Of a stretch of 64,000 nucleotides of DNA, positions 36,184 through 46,060 are shown one piece after another (the first letter of the stretch is position 1; each line of letters begins with the position of its first letter). Made by a program: the position numbers and the translations under genes. The notes beneath the pieces were generated by a model that worked only from the letters and a program-made list of their open reading frames with translations, did no database searches and was not told the origin of the DNA. The stretch is from Ornithodoros turicata. Taxonomy: Eukaryota; Arthropoda; Arachnida; Ixodida; Argasidae. The DNA is taken from contig NC_088203.1 of the NCBI RefSeq assembly GCF_037126465.1, forward strand, positions 58,007,581 to 58,071,580, in the 5' to 3' direction.

Positions 36184-36582
36184 TGTTCTGCCTTCGTGGC
36201 TATGTATCCCACTGTAACCAGAGCTACTATTTGAACTCCGTCTCGGCCGCCCCTTACGCGGTGCCTCTCCGAGGTGTAAGGTGCCTTCATGGGCATGCTC
36301 CACCGTAACTGGAGCCACCTTTTGGACCCCGTCTCGGGCACCCCTTACGCGGTGCCTCTCCGAGGTGTGAGGTGCAAGAATTTCAGTTGTGTTTTGTGAG
36401 GCGTGGCAGTAAGTCGCTTCCGAATGCTACAGTCTTTTTACCGCATAGCAACGCAACGCATCGATCGTGCATTATATTGCATAGCTGGATATAATCACAT
36501 GTACGTCTATGTATGCTTACGTCGGTTTAAGCTGTCCGATTAAACGTGTGTTTTGCAACAAACATGTGTTGAGATCGGAATA
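36184..36582 (+). repeat. 3' LTR of the BEL/Pao element
   Basis: 399 bases matching 28,153-28,551; I count two substitutions (GTGTGAGG against GTGTAAGG, and GTTGAGATC against GTTGGGATC). Followed by the CGCGT duplication. Confidence 0.9.
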
Positions 36583-36587
36583 CGCGT

Positions 36588-37506
36588 GAATGCCAGCATT
36601 AGTCTGGAAGATGATCAGATCCATTTCATTAGCAGCGTTTAGTCTGGTGAGGAGTAGGGAGGAATCGAGTGAGAAGTAGAGATCCTTGATATCCAGAGAA
36701 ATTAGGGAAACTTTGTTGCCGTGACGGGATGTTAGGGAAGTAAGTAGCTCTTCCGAGTTCCTGAGAGAAAGGGAGAACGGTAAGAATTTTAGGGCGTTAT
36801 TGATGTATGACGAGATGACCTTTTGCCAAGTGCCATTTTCATTGATGATAAGCCTGAAAGGGCGAAGTGGCTTATGGTCCTTCACCACAAACTTGACCGA
36901 GAAGGTGTTGCGCTTAATTTTTTTTCACCTGGTTAAGGCTACATTGTTTGAAATGATGCGAGCGGAGGAGAGCAAGTACCTTGCTCTTGCGTTGTTTCAG
37001 ATCGCCGTCATAGGGTTTGAGAACGGAGGTTAACGTCTCGAGGCACTTCTGTCCGAGGGAGAACATAGAAATTCGAAGATTTGTCAGTTTCCAACAGGGT
37101 GACTTGATTTCGTTGAAGATCAGATAGGATGTGTCTTTGCCAGGAGCGATGAGGGAAGAGGGGAAGATCATCGATGGTGTAAGCTTTGGGAACACTTCTC
37201 AGGATGGGTTTTCTTCTATGATGGGGTTTCTTGGCTCACCAGATTGGAAAGGTGGGAACCGGCCTTGTGCAGGACTGAGGTCAGGTCGAGTCTGGATGGA
37301 GGAACATGCAGAGCAAAACTTGGGTCCATTGGAAAGAAGGGAGATCGTTTTTCCCGAGAGAGGAATACTGGAGGGGGTTGAGCAACTGAGTTTCTTTTCC
37401 AGGCCTGGCTAGGGTGGTTCCACGGTTCGAAGAATAGAAGCGGTTGTAAGCAGAACGTAAGATCCACCATGAGCGTTGGAACTGTGCCTGCAAGCGACAG
37501 GATCAA
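36588..37506 (-). pseudogene. Penelope-like element: RT N-terminal half
   Basis: Minus strand, upstream half of the Penelope-like polymerase. VKDHKPLRPFRLIINENG near 36,885-36,835 is the conserved KDHKP...PFR motif of this RT group, followed by LISLDIKDLYFS near 36,700 (motif A, Asp kept) and EMDLIIFQTNAGIH up to the BEL insertion site at 36,588. Upstream pieces (36,914-37,506) read as its weakly conserved N-terminal region in shifted frames. At least one frameshift lies near 36,900. Confidence 0.7.
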
Positions 37507-37861
37507 ACAACAAAAGCTGGGGACTTGCGGTAATCATCACCATGGCTTAAGGGCCACAACAGATGCACTTGCTGTTGAAGATCATCCCAATCACTTGCGA
37601 GCACGTTCCTCGATGAACGTAGCAGTCTTTACTTGCAGGACCAAGGAAGGCAATTGCGAAAAAGGGGCCAAAGATGTCCGGGGGGTGGGAGCAAATTTCT
37701 TCCGAAGAGCGAAGCCAAGGAGAGAGAGGTTGGCATTCAAGTTGATCAGAATGTAACCCAGGTGGTAGGCTGTACGGACGGCTTGAAGGTGAGAGGCGCA
37801 AACATGAGAGAAAAGCCCGGAGGCGTGGCCGCGAGACTAGGTACGGTTGCAGAGGAGTACA

Positions 37862-37980
37862 TAGATGAAATAGGGGTGAGGAGGCAAGCGAGATGGTAAA
37901 GGTTCGACGACGGCGGCACACCTTGAGCTTGAAGGAACGAGAGGACACACGAAGAAGTGGACAGGACGAGGCTCAAAACC
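37862..37980 (-). repeat. Pseudo-LTR-like terminal repeat, 5' copy of the Penelope-like element
   Basis: AGATGAAATAGGGGTGA and AAGGTTCGACGACGGCGGCA here correspond to 26,901-26,996 at the element's other end, in the same orientation. The 26.9 kb copy lacks a ~20 base stretch between the two blocks. Confidence 0.7.
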
Positions 37981-37990
37981 ATAAAAAAAA

Positions 37991-38918
37991 AACAATTCCC
38001 GACTTGTTGTTCCCTTCTCTCCCGCCGTTTCGCATGCCACTGGTAAATCCCTCACTTCCAACGGGAAACGCGTCGTCTACACTGTAGAAAACAAACTGGC
38101 CAGCCTGACTAATTCCATAAGCGATTCCCCGAAAGGTTGCAGTATTGCGCATTCCAAACCATTTGTTGATTGTAAACAACTCATTGTGTACTCCATCGCC
38201 CTAACTTGTGGAAAATCCTGTGTAGTCCAAAGCAAACGCTGTGTCAACGAACGTTTACTTGAGCATTCTAGCGCTGTCAAAAATAAGAGCCAGTCCTCAG
38301 AATTAGCCAAACACGTGATATCCTGTCAAGGTTGTGCCCCCGTGTCTTCACACTGTAAGGAGGAGGAGGAGGAGGAGTGTCGTTGGGAGGAACCCGAGAG
38401 GTCTGCCTGCCTGATTACGCGGCATGTTTCCCGGGAAGGGAAAGGTGGTGGAGAGGAGGAGAGGAAAGGGTGAAGTGGAAGACCGAGGGGAATCCGCTCG
38501 GGGGGAGGATAGCTGCGTCCATGGGCCGACTTCAGGGGAACTGTGCCGGCATACGCCTATTACACATCTGAGGGAAACCCAGGAAAAACCCCAGATGGCA
38601 CAGCCGGCCCGCGGATTCGAACCGCGGACCTCCCAGTCTCCAAGCGCACGCGTTAACGCTGCGCCACCGGAGCTGGTACACTGTAAGGGATGATGCCAAC
38701 CGGGTCATTCTTGAGGCCGCTGTAATAGGCTCGGACAGTGCTTGCGTCAGCCAGCCCTGGGTCATTCCCCCTGAGGCTCTTTGTAACCTCCTCTCCCACT
38801 CCTGACTCTTTTACCTGATCAATAAATGTTTCAAACTCAAAACAAGGTTTTGAGCCTCGTATTGTCTACTTCTTCGTGTGCCCTCTCGTTCCCTCAAGCT
38901 CAAGGTATGCCACCTCGT
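37991..38918 (+). pseudogene. Inverted partial copy of the Penelope-like element (GIY-YIG half)
   Basis: Plus-strand sequence matching the reverse complement of about 27,000-27,540. It includes LTCGKSCVVQSKRCVNERLL, the GIY-YIG remnant in which the YIG-like motif is lost, and runs to the element's 3' terminus (CTCAAGGTATGCCACCTCG) at 38,918. A SINE interrupts it at 38,360. It has no RT. It sits head to head with the main copy, and one target duplication encloses both. Confidence 0.8.
38360..38677 (-). mobile_element. tRNA-derived SINE, minus strand
   Basis: Reverse-complement copy of the SINE at 14,582-14,892: the tRNA-like head with GGTTCGAATCCGCGG is at 38,600-38,670 and the GAGGAGGAGG tail at 38,360-38,375. 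An ACACTGTAAGG duplication lies at 38,350-38,360 and 38,678-38,688. Inserted in the inverted tail of the Penelope-like element. Confidence 0.9.
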
Positions 38919-38929
38919 CGAGTCTACTT

Positions 38930-39493
38930 GCCAGAACCGACTGTTTGGGGAATGTGACCAGGCGCTTAGCGCTCGCGATGGTATCCTGCAGCGTCGGAGC
39001 GTGTTCTCTCATAGAATCACGACTAAAAGCGTTCCGAAGCACATTGTTCAACAGATGTGCGGCAGAGTTCAATCGAGAGTATGGCTGGAGCGCCACCCTG
39101 GTCTGTTACAAAGACGATCTATGACAGCAGGTTGCAGTCATAGCCTAGTTTCGAAAACCTTCGCTGCAACTCCTTTCTTATATTCTCCCCCGTCTTCCTT
39201 TCCCCTGGAAAATCACACGTGAACAGAACATGGCTCTGCAGTTTCCAGTTGTCGTCAACCAGGTACACCGTTATTGTAGTATATGCCACTTTTTTCAAGT
39301 CATCTGTCCACATGTCTGTTGTTGAAGCACAACATTCACTTTTCATAACTGATTCCAAAGGAGCTTTCATTTTAACCCGCAATCCATTCGTGGCATTCTC
39401 AGTGCGTCGCGAAATCGTGGTGGGATGTGGGATAATATCATTAGCTTCGACGAGGTCGCATTGTGCACCGATCTTAATAAGTGTCTGGGCCAC
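38930..39493 (-). pseudogene. hAT transposase fragment (upstream half)
   Basis: Minus strand. TTDMWTDDLKKVAYTTITVY near 39,330-39,270 and FPGERKTGENIRKEL are hAT-family core motifs, the first carrying a catalytic Asp. A stop after CNLLS at 39,119 is followed by IVFVTDQG (second Asp region), then a frameshift into LNSAAHLLNNVLRNAF. The fragment stops at 38,930 at the Penelope-like target duplication and resumes at 26,889. Several breaks make it a dead gene. Its N-terminal BED-finger region and terminal inverted repeats were not found. Confidence 0.8.
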
Positions 39494-40012
39494 CTCAAGA
39501 AAGCCCTTACCAGCTATGGTATTTTACATTTCGTGCACTACACATCACCCTGTCGTCCTGTTTATTAAACTTATATATACCCCCCCCCCCTGTTGCTGCA
39601 CAGTAGTGGTGTCGACAACAAGCTGGAACGTTTTTTTTTTTTTTGTCACACGTCACTTTTTTTTAGTCTGTCTCCTGCTGTTTGTACGTCCCTGCCTGGA
39701 GCTTGGCTTGACCATCGCTTGGTGTGTCAGACGGTGTTTACCGAATTGACACCTTCTGGCTCACTGAATGAACATGTGGTCAAGACAGCGGCGAGCTCGG
39801 AACCCTGGACTGAACGCTTCTTATGCCTTCGCATTCGAAGGAAGCAGATCCAGCGTCTCCATACACTCACGGGCGACACACGTGGCGCGAGCCGTCTTCC
39901 AGTCACTACCAAACACATGAGCAATGCGAAATAGCTTTGGGTATGTTCTAGAGCTGCAGGGTCGAACCATATGCAAGAATGGTGCGGCCTTGTTTGTGTT
40001 TGCAAATACTGT
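39494..40012. other. Non-coding stretch
   Basis: Poly-C (39,581-39,590) and poly-T (39,631-39,642) runs; otherwise no gene seen. Could include the decayed N-terminal part or flank of the hAT element. Confidence 0.4.
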
Positions 40013-40590
40013 ATGGACAGGAATGATGCAAGCACGTCGTCATATGAACTAATAGCCCTGCATGGCATTGAGTTAGCAGAGTGATGCGATCCGGCCGGGG
40101 TCCCGAAAGTATGTTTGTCGTCCCGGCCCACATAGCAAATAAAATGTCAGGGCCCGTGCAGGGCTCCAGTACAGATGCCGACAAAAGTTTTTGGAACTCC
40201 ACAATGAAGCAGCATACACTGAGAGGTGCATGGAATACCCAGTCACCTGCATGGACAGGAATGATGCAAGCACGTCATCATATAAACTAATAGCCCTGCA
40301 TTGTATTGAGTTAGCAGCGTGATACGACCCGGCCGGGCCCACGAAAATATGTTTATTGGGCCGGGCCCGACAGGGCTCGCCGTACTAGCGTGTTTTGTCG
40401 TCCCGGCCCACACAGCATATAAAATGTCCGGGGCCGTGCAGTGCTCTAGTGCAGATCCCGACAAAAGTTTTTGGAACACCACAATGACGTGTTTCTTGAT
40501 CGGAGCCAGCTCACGCTGCATGCTGCTGTTTGCTAGTGCGGGGAATGAAGCAGCATATACTGAGAGGTGCATGGAATACCCAGTCACCTG
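40013..40590. repeat. Two-copy tandem repeat, 238 and 340 bp units
   Basis: Unit 1 (40,013-40,250) and unit 2 (40,251-40,590) both start ATGGACAGGAATGATGCAAG and end with GGAATACCCAGTCACCTG. Unit 2 carries two extra segments (near 40,350-40,400 and 40,485-40,545). Both contain CGACAAAAGTTTTTGGAAC. Adjacent, same orientation, no coding signal. Confidence 0.8.
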
Positions 40591-40884
40591 TCTGTACGTA
40601 TATCTGCTCCCGTTTACTACAAGGGTGTCTCTCCGACGAAGATACAAGTCGCTGTGGTGTTCCGTAACCAATTGGCGGGATCTGTATGTCATACCATCGT
40701 TCTCTGTAGATGGGCTTCGCAGAACATAGTGGATGATTGTCTGTGCTGCGTTAGTACTGTGATATTATTTATTTTGCATATAAGGAAATGCATACATGTC
40801 AGGACGACATAGCAAGTCGGTTCCGTGTTCTGTATCACTGGTTGTAGACAAATGACCAGCTTCTTGTGATACTCCTTAGAGCAG

Positions 40885-41209
40885 CACTCTTGAGGATCTG
40901 GAGCACATTCTTCTTCATTGCCCTCACTACGAACCTTCCCGAATGACACTCTCCGAGTCTCTTCGTCAGCTGGACTCTCGCCCTTTCTCCCTACCGAAAT
41001 TGCTTGGTCCCTGGCCCAATCCAGCCCAGCAACGCTCTGCGCTCAAAGCTCTTCTGACATTTCTGGACACCATCGGACTTCGATCGTTATTGTAAAGGGG
41101 CTCGTTATTTTATTCCCCCCATTCCACCAAGCACTGGGGTAGAGTATCGCCTGTTGCGATGAAACTCCCCACTCTCCAAGGCCGAAAATAAAGTTGTTGT
41201 TGTTGTTGT
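40885..41209 (+). mobile_element. 5'-truncated LINE tail with (GTT)n end
   Basis: Bounded by a 12 bp duplication TCCTTAGAGCAG (40,873-40,884 and 41,210-41,221). It contains the last 70 codons of a LINE polyprotein, a ~95 base 3' untranslated region ending GAAAATAAAGTTGTTGTTG, and a microsatellite tail. Different family from the LINE in the BEL element, judging by its protein end and tail. Confidence 0.85.
40886..41095 (+). CDS. LINE ORF2 C-terminal remnant (partial)
   Basis: Seventy codons with no internal stop: TLEDLEHILLHCPHYEPSR is the second half of the Cys/His motif at the end of RNase H-type LINE proteins, followed by LLGPWPN and FLDTIGLRSLL before TAA at 41,093. There is no start codon; the fragment is a by-product of 5' truncation and is not expected to be expressed. 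Confidence 0.75.
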   Translation, partial: TLEDLEHILLHCPHYEPSRMTLSESLRQLDSRPFSLPKLLGPWPNPAQQRSALKALLTFLDTIGLRSLL

Positions 41210-41221
41210 TCCTTAGAGCAG

Positions 41222-41405
41222 TACTAACTTATAATGGTTCGTGAGTCTGTGGCAAAGATAGACTCCTTCCTCAGTGGATGTTAAATCCGCTGCGTCGTGT
41301 GCTGGAATTTGCGTACACGTGAAAGAACCTTCATGTTGGCAAAATAACCCCCAGGCCGACCAGTGCGGTGTCGCTCAACCGTCATGGTTGTCTCGCTACA
41401 TAAAG
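41222..41405. other. Short non-coding gap
   Basis: Between the LINE tail and the next SINE; no feature recognised. Confidence 0.4.
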
Positions 41406-41417
41406 CCACAAATTGTT

Positions 41418-41552
41418 GAAAGATGAAAGTCACTGAAAAGGTTAGCCAGCTGTAGGAGTCGAACCCACATCTTCTGGATTGCCGGTCCAGGGCTCTAATG
41501 TCTCTATGGTCTCTATGTCGTTCCAGCCTCAGAACATCAGTTCTCTCTTGTT
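41418..41552 (-). mobile_element. Short tRNA-derived SINE, minus strand
   Basis: On the minus strand the segment contains GACCGGCAATCCAGAAGATG and a box B GGTTCGACTCC followed by TACAGCTGGC, a tRNA-like 3' half; the 5' half is degraded. Flanked by a 12 bp duplication CCACAAATTGTT (41,406-41,417 and 41,553-41,564). A different family from the other SINEs in the window. Confidence 0.75.
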
Positions 41553-41564
41553 CCACAAATTGTT

Positions 41565-42640
41565 ATAAAGAAATTAGATTCATGATGACATAAGTTGTTC
41601 AGGAAAGTTGTGCGATGCGTCACCACTCGGGACTTCCGTTCCGTGCTTTTCATTATGAAACTGATCCAAGTAAGGCGTAGGGTATTTCCACAGGGCTGAG
41701 ACGCAGCTCGGAGTCGACAGAATTATTCTCGATTCCGATACATTCTTTGTTTTCGGCATTCTGTCCCAAAACATGAGTAACGTGCACCTCTGCCCGGACG
41801 CGCTCTTCAACATACTCTCAGTGCTTTCCCAAGTCTCGTGGCCTAGGTGGCCACTGCTTCGCTGCATTCGCGAATGTCGTTATTGAAATCGCCTGTCTAA
41901 CGACGGACGCCCCTTTAACACGAATAGAATAGTCGAAACCCTTAATTGCTTCTAAGCGCCACAAAGGTGACTCTCTCCCTGCTCGGCAGGTCGGCGGCGA
42001 GTCTAATTCTTCAACCTGTACCTGATATCACGAAATCAGCAGCAAAAAAAACGAACAGTGGCAGATATGTTCTCTGTGTCAGCGTGATCTTCCTATCATT
42101 CATGAACTTCTTCAATCTCTAGTTTTTCATTGTAAATAAACAAATGCATCAGCGTGATAACGCTTTAGTTCATCATACATATACACTTGTACCGTTTCAG
42201 AATAAATTGCTGTCAGTTGAGGGTTTGCAGTTGTGGAAAGCACCCTCGAAAAAGAAACCGCGAAACAAAAAAAAATACTACGTGATAACCTGTTTTTAGG
42301 ACAGTATTTCCTGTTGCATTTTCGCTATTTCTTCCGTAACAGCCAACACTCCCAATGCCAGCGACGTTAACCCTCAGTTTAAAGCGTTGGAGATCGGGAT
42401 CTTTGTTCGTTGTTGGCCCAGATGGTACTGCAATTGTACCTATGAGTGGTGTGGAGAGCGTGGCGAGGATGGATACAGGACAGCAGGTAGAAAGGAAGGA
42501 GGGGTAAATAACATGTGTCATTTGGACCATCCTCAGGAGAAACTGTACCAACTCGTCTCCGGAGAAAACACCAGAGAGAGCAACCGTCGGTAGCATTTCA
42601 ACCTAGCACTCCCCAGACACCGGTTTGGGGGGGGGGGGGA
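41565..42640. other. Non-coding stretch with a G-run
   Basis: No gene recognised. It ends in a G13 tract near 42,627-42,639. A matching C-run lies at 42,771-42,783. Confidence 0.4.
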
Positions 42641-42690
42641 TTCAGTCGTCTCGCGACGTAAACCCCCAATTATTATTATTATTATTATTT
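42641..42690 (+). mobile_element. 3' tail of a LINE or SINE
   Basis: TTCAGTCGTCTCGCGACGTA then AACCCCCAAT and (TTA)n. The same TCTCGCGACGTAAACCCCCA tail ends the SINE at 48,714-48,976, so this is the 3' end of that SINE or of the LINE that mobilises it. The tail plus downstream TTGGGGGTTT forms a 10 bp hairpin around the microsatellite. Confidence 0.6.
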
Positions 42691-43211
42691 GGGGGTTTCT
42701 TTGTCGGAGCGCACAGTGGGGGAGGGGAGAGAGGGAAACTAATTGCCTCAACTGACGCTTGGTGGGAACGCCCCCCCCCCCCCTCACCCTGGATCCGTCA
42801 CTGCCTTGAGGACCAAGCAACGGACTAGGCTTCGCTGCTTTTGGTTCCTGTACGAAAAGACGTTTACAAGCCATATTTGCCAAACACATTAGGGAGTCTT
42901 AGTAAATCGTTTTCACCCAAGCGATTCGCGAGCGCATTTCCCGATGCTCAACCAGAGGATTCCACTCTGCCGCTTCTCCCTTCTCGCCCTCCGCGATAGA
43001 GTTCGGGAACCGTGTGAGTGAAAACCATTTACTGAAACTAGCAACTGAAACAGCAACAGAAACCGCAGTTTCATATAGCTCGCATCCCCCAACGTTTGAG
43101 AGATTTCAAAAATAGCCGATCCGCTGGATTCTCGCTCCGTGGCCCTTGTCTTGTACTGCACTGCACTTGCACTTGTGCAAACATAATCCAAAAACCGAGA
43201 GACGACATAAC
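42691..43211. other. Non-coding stretch
   Basis: Contains a C12-13 run at 42,771-42,783. No gene or RNA recognised. Confidence 0.4.
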
Positions 43212-43926
43212 TGGACAAAAAAGTAGAGAATTCCGACTTAACATAACAAAATAACAAGCTTTACTCAGACGTTTTGTCCATCATGCGACGGACATCATCA
43301 GTGCCAAACTAGATGAGAGATTATACAACCGGTCGCTATTTAAGGAGATGGGAGTATTGTTCGGGAAGGGGGCCACGGTTTTTGTTACAAACCGAGGGGT
43401 CACCACGTATGTGCAACGACTCTAGAAGCTTCCTGGGTCCCCATCTTTGTTCGCGAGCCAAGGTCACCGCGTTGTCAAAGTCGAAACAATGTCCCGTGTC
43501 CCAACAATGCTCTGTAAGCTCCGTCTTAAACCGTGGTGCGTGGGTCGCGCTCTTTATGTCCCGTTTTTGTTGTTTGAAACGAGTGTTCTGTTTTCTGCCT
43601 GTCTCGCCAACGTAGCACGTGTCACAGTCTTCGCATTGTACTTTGTAGACTACTCCACACTGGTCTTCCGAGGGGGACGGGGTCCTTCGGTTTCGATATG
43701 ACACTTCGAAGTTTAACATGTGGTTTGACCGTAGTCCTGATATCCAACGGAAGCAGAGCCCGGCGGATAGATTCAGAAACGCCTTTGACATAAGGGATGA
43801 CAACGCGTGTCTGGCGGGTGCGGTTCCCGTCGCGCGGTTCATTACGTCCGTCGCATGACGGACGAAACGTCAGAGTAAAACTTGTTATTTTGTTATGTTA
43901 AGTCGGAGTTCTCTACTTTTTTGTCC
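43212..43926 (-). mobile_element. Short Penelope-like element flanked by inverted repeats
   Basis: About 79 bp arms, 43,212-43,291 (TGGACAAAAAAGTAGAGAA onwards) and 43,848-43,926, are near-perfect reverse complements. Between them lies one minus-strand frame for the GIY-YIG half of a Penelope-like polyprotein. So this is a 5'-truncated copy ending in an inverted piece of its own 3' terminus, the same design as the inverted tail at 37,991. Confidence 0.75.
43336..43842 (-). CDS. Penelope-like GIY-YIG endonuclease domain (partial ORF, intact)
   Basis: About 168 codons without a stop. GVVYKVQCEDCDTCYVGETG is the GIY-YIG nuclease core, with the Cys-x2-Cys insertion seen in Penelope-like elements; ELTEHCWDTGH and LESLHIRGDPSVCNKNRGPL match the C-terminal end of these proteins. 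RT is missing. The ATG at 43,842 is only the first Met after the inverted arm and may not be a true start. An endonuclease-only product could be made in principle. Confidence 0.75.
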   Translation of the reverse strand: MNRATGTAPARHALSSLMSKAFLNLSAGLCFRWISGLRSNHMLNFEVSYRNRRTPSPSEDQCGVVYKVQCEDCDTCYVGETGRKQNTRFKQQKRDIKSATHAPRFKTELTEHCWDTGHCFDFDNAVTLAREQRWGPRKLLESLHIRGDPSVCNKNRGPLPEQYSHLLK

Positions 43927-46060
43927 ACTTGCACTCGCTCCATAGCAATGTTTTTTTTTTTTGCGATATGAATTTAATTCAGATACATAGTATTACAGAA
44001 GTCGAAAGTTTAGTAGGACAAACAGTAGTACTCTGGATCCCGCAGTATGCTCAGATATGTCCACTTATGTAAAGCTTTCCGAAGGAGCACCTTGATATGT
44101 AACGCGCAGGACAACGCGTACGCTGTATACAGTTCGGTGTCAAAAATTATCTCTTGATGGCCTTGACATCATAGCGTAACCTGGATTATTCCGAACTTGC
44201 AAAGTTTGGAAATTAAAGAGAAATAATATAGTTCAATAATCGCAAAAACTAAACATTTGATGACGTACTTAAGTTTACAGTTTGCATGATGCAAATTTTG
44301 TCGCTACCTGGCAATGTCGTTCCGTTATATGTGGCGTTTAACTAACCCAGAAAAGCGACAAAGTTCTAGGACGGTATGGTGAGGAGCACGTAGGCCAATT
44401 GTCGCAAACACTCTACTCAACAATGTTATCAATGTTATTGCTTATAATTTACAAAACGTACAGCCACATTCAAGTCTCAATCCACCGGATGACAACAATA
44501 GGAAGTTCTAGGAAATGCTAAACGCCCTCCGATTTCGATTCCGTATCGCTGTCAGTCAATCAGACATCAGGAATAAGATGTCACCCAAACGTATCAGGCA
44601 ATTGGCTTATCATGTTTTCGGAAACCTTATCTTGAAACTTCTAGGTATTCCTAAAACTCCCTGTTCACAGCTGCTGGAGGTATCATTCACGATTGTTTTT
44701 TGTTTGCTCGCACTACTTACGCAGAATTATGATAGGTGGGACTGATATCATTATAATAGCACCACAGCCAGACTGTGGAGAGACGACGTACGGTACTGAG
44801 AAATTACTGAAACCGGACACCGTGATAAGGGTTATCCTAGAATGGGCCCTATAAAAACTGTAACATTCGAATGTACGACAACTTTTCAGATGACAGCTCC
44901 GGTAAGTTTGCAAGGCTTTACGCAGATCCATTATCTCGTCCCACTGTAATAGTCCTCGTCATGTTCCTCTCCTATACGTCTTTGTTTTAGATCATCTTTT
45001 GTCCGCTGTTACTAGATTTAAATGGCGAGAAATGCAATGCCCTTGAATGTGTTAAAATTCCACGCTATTTTCAAAGAGGCCGTCTGGTCTGCCTGAGCCG
45101 TGCAACATACGGTACAGATGCGGTGCCACTAATGTACCGCCGATATAGATATACAGGACGTTTTTTAATGTTTTATATAATTTTTATAAAACCGTATGGG
45201 AGCAGAAGAGATGTCGATTTGGCAATTGAGTTACACGGCCACTTGGACATCGTCTCGAAGAGTATCTACCTACGAATAATTATATCAAATTCACAATTAA
45301 CTCTTTAGTTAGCGAATTCAGGACGTGACAATCCTCTTTGAAAGTCATTTTATTTTTAAAAAAATTCAGAAACTGGCGTGAGACCGTGAAATATCCATCG
45401 CCAAATTTCGCTGTGCAACTGAGTCGAAACCAAAATAGCTCGCTTCAGAAGCGTTTCCCCTACAGTTTAGCGACCCTGGTTTCAGCGACTGTTTACCCTA
45501 CACTTTTGCGAGTTACGTTTCAGCGAAAGGAAGGCTCGTTTTCTGAAACCTTGTTGTAGATAATGCGGAGGTAAGCTTTAGAGAACATCGTTCTCACGAA
45601 TGAAGCTTTGGTTTCGGTTTCAACATATAAGTGGTCGAACCAGCAGTCAGTGTTCGAATATAGCCTAAAGGTTGCCTGTTTGCGCGTCTGCCTTAAATTT
45701 CATTGCACTACCAGTGGTAGAAGAGTTCCGATATTTCGTAGAGAATGCGTGCTTTCTTTACGTTAGAATGCAAAGATTTTGCGACAAGTTTCGTCCGAGA
45801 GCTTTTTTTTTTTTTTCGAATCATGTGCAGGAGCGCGCAGACACTCTCTCGTACTCATTTCGTCACCAGGACAAACCATACCCTTTGATGCTCTTCCTTA
45901 GAGCGTGATTCATTTGACTCTATTCAGATTTTTGAAAATAGACACGTATTACGATACCGGATTAGTTTTGATATCATATCTCCCAGTGCGAGAAAAAATT
46001 CCCGAGTTTACTCACTTATTTTTGTTTTTTGAGTTCCTCATGCGCGGCGTTCTGTCCTAA
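43927..46060. other. Non-coding stretch, no gene recognised
   Basis: AT-rich, with poly-T tracts (43,951-43,962 and 45,803-45,816). Around 45,410-45,560 a degenerate short repeat based on GTTTCAGCGA recurs. No gene, RNA or element ends identified. Confidence 0.45.

Larger units (their letters stand above)
28153..36582 (+). mobile_element. BEL/Pao LTR retrotransposon, recent insertion, split by a LINE
   Basis: 399 bp LTRs at both ends, starting TGTTCTGCC and ending CGGAATA, with a 5 bp duplication CGCGT (28,148-28,152 and 36,583-36,587). A purine tract AGACGGGGAG precedes the 3' LTR. One long gag-pol frame runs between them, broken only by the LINE at 33,316-34,368. By eye only two bases differ between the LTRs. 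The insertion lies in the reverse transcriptase of the Penelope-like element; the flanking codons of that element rejoin in frame when one CGCGT is kept. I saw no clear primer-binding site. Confidence 0.9.
26901..38918 (-). mobile_element. Penelope-like element with inverted tail, carrying nested insertions
   Basis: Flanked by an 11 bp duplication CGAGTCTACTT (26,890-26,900 and 38,919-38,929). The main copy is on the minus strand, from about 37,981 to 26,901, with direct pseudo-LTR-like terminal sequence at 37,862-37,980 and 26,901-26,996 (both start AGATGAAATA and contain AAGGTTCGACGAC). Joined to it head to head at 37,981-37,991 is a partial plus-strand copy of its 3' half (37,991-38,918). 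Such inverted 5' tails are typical of Penelope-like elements. The body is interrupted by a BEL element, and the tail by a SINE. Confidence 0.8.

Noticed and set aside
28153..36582. Intact endogenous retrovirus with envelope
   Set aside because: There is no envelope gene between integrase and the 3' LTR; Gag-Pol motifs are BEL/Pao.
42772..42784. Poly-C/poly-G tracts at 42.6-42.8 kb as a functional triplex or quadruplex pair
   Set aside because: Single homopolymer tracts of this length are common in such repeats and may include sequencing error; nothing else supports a function.
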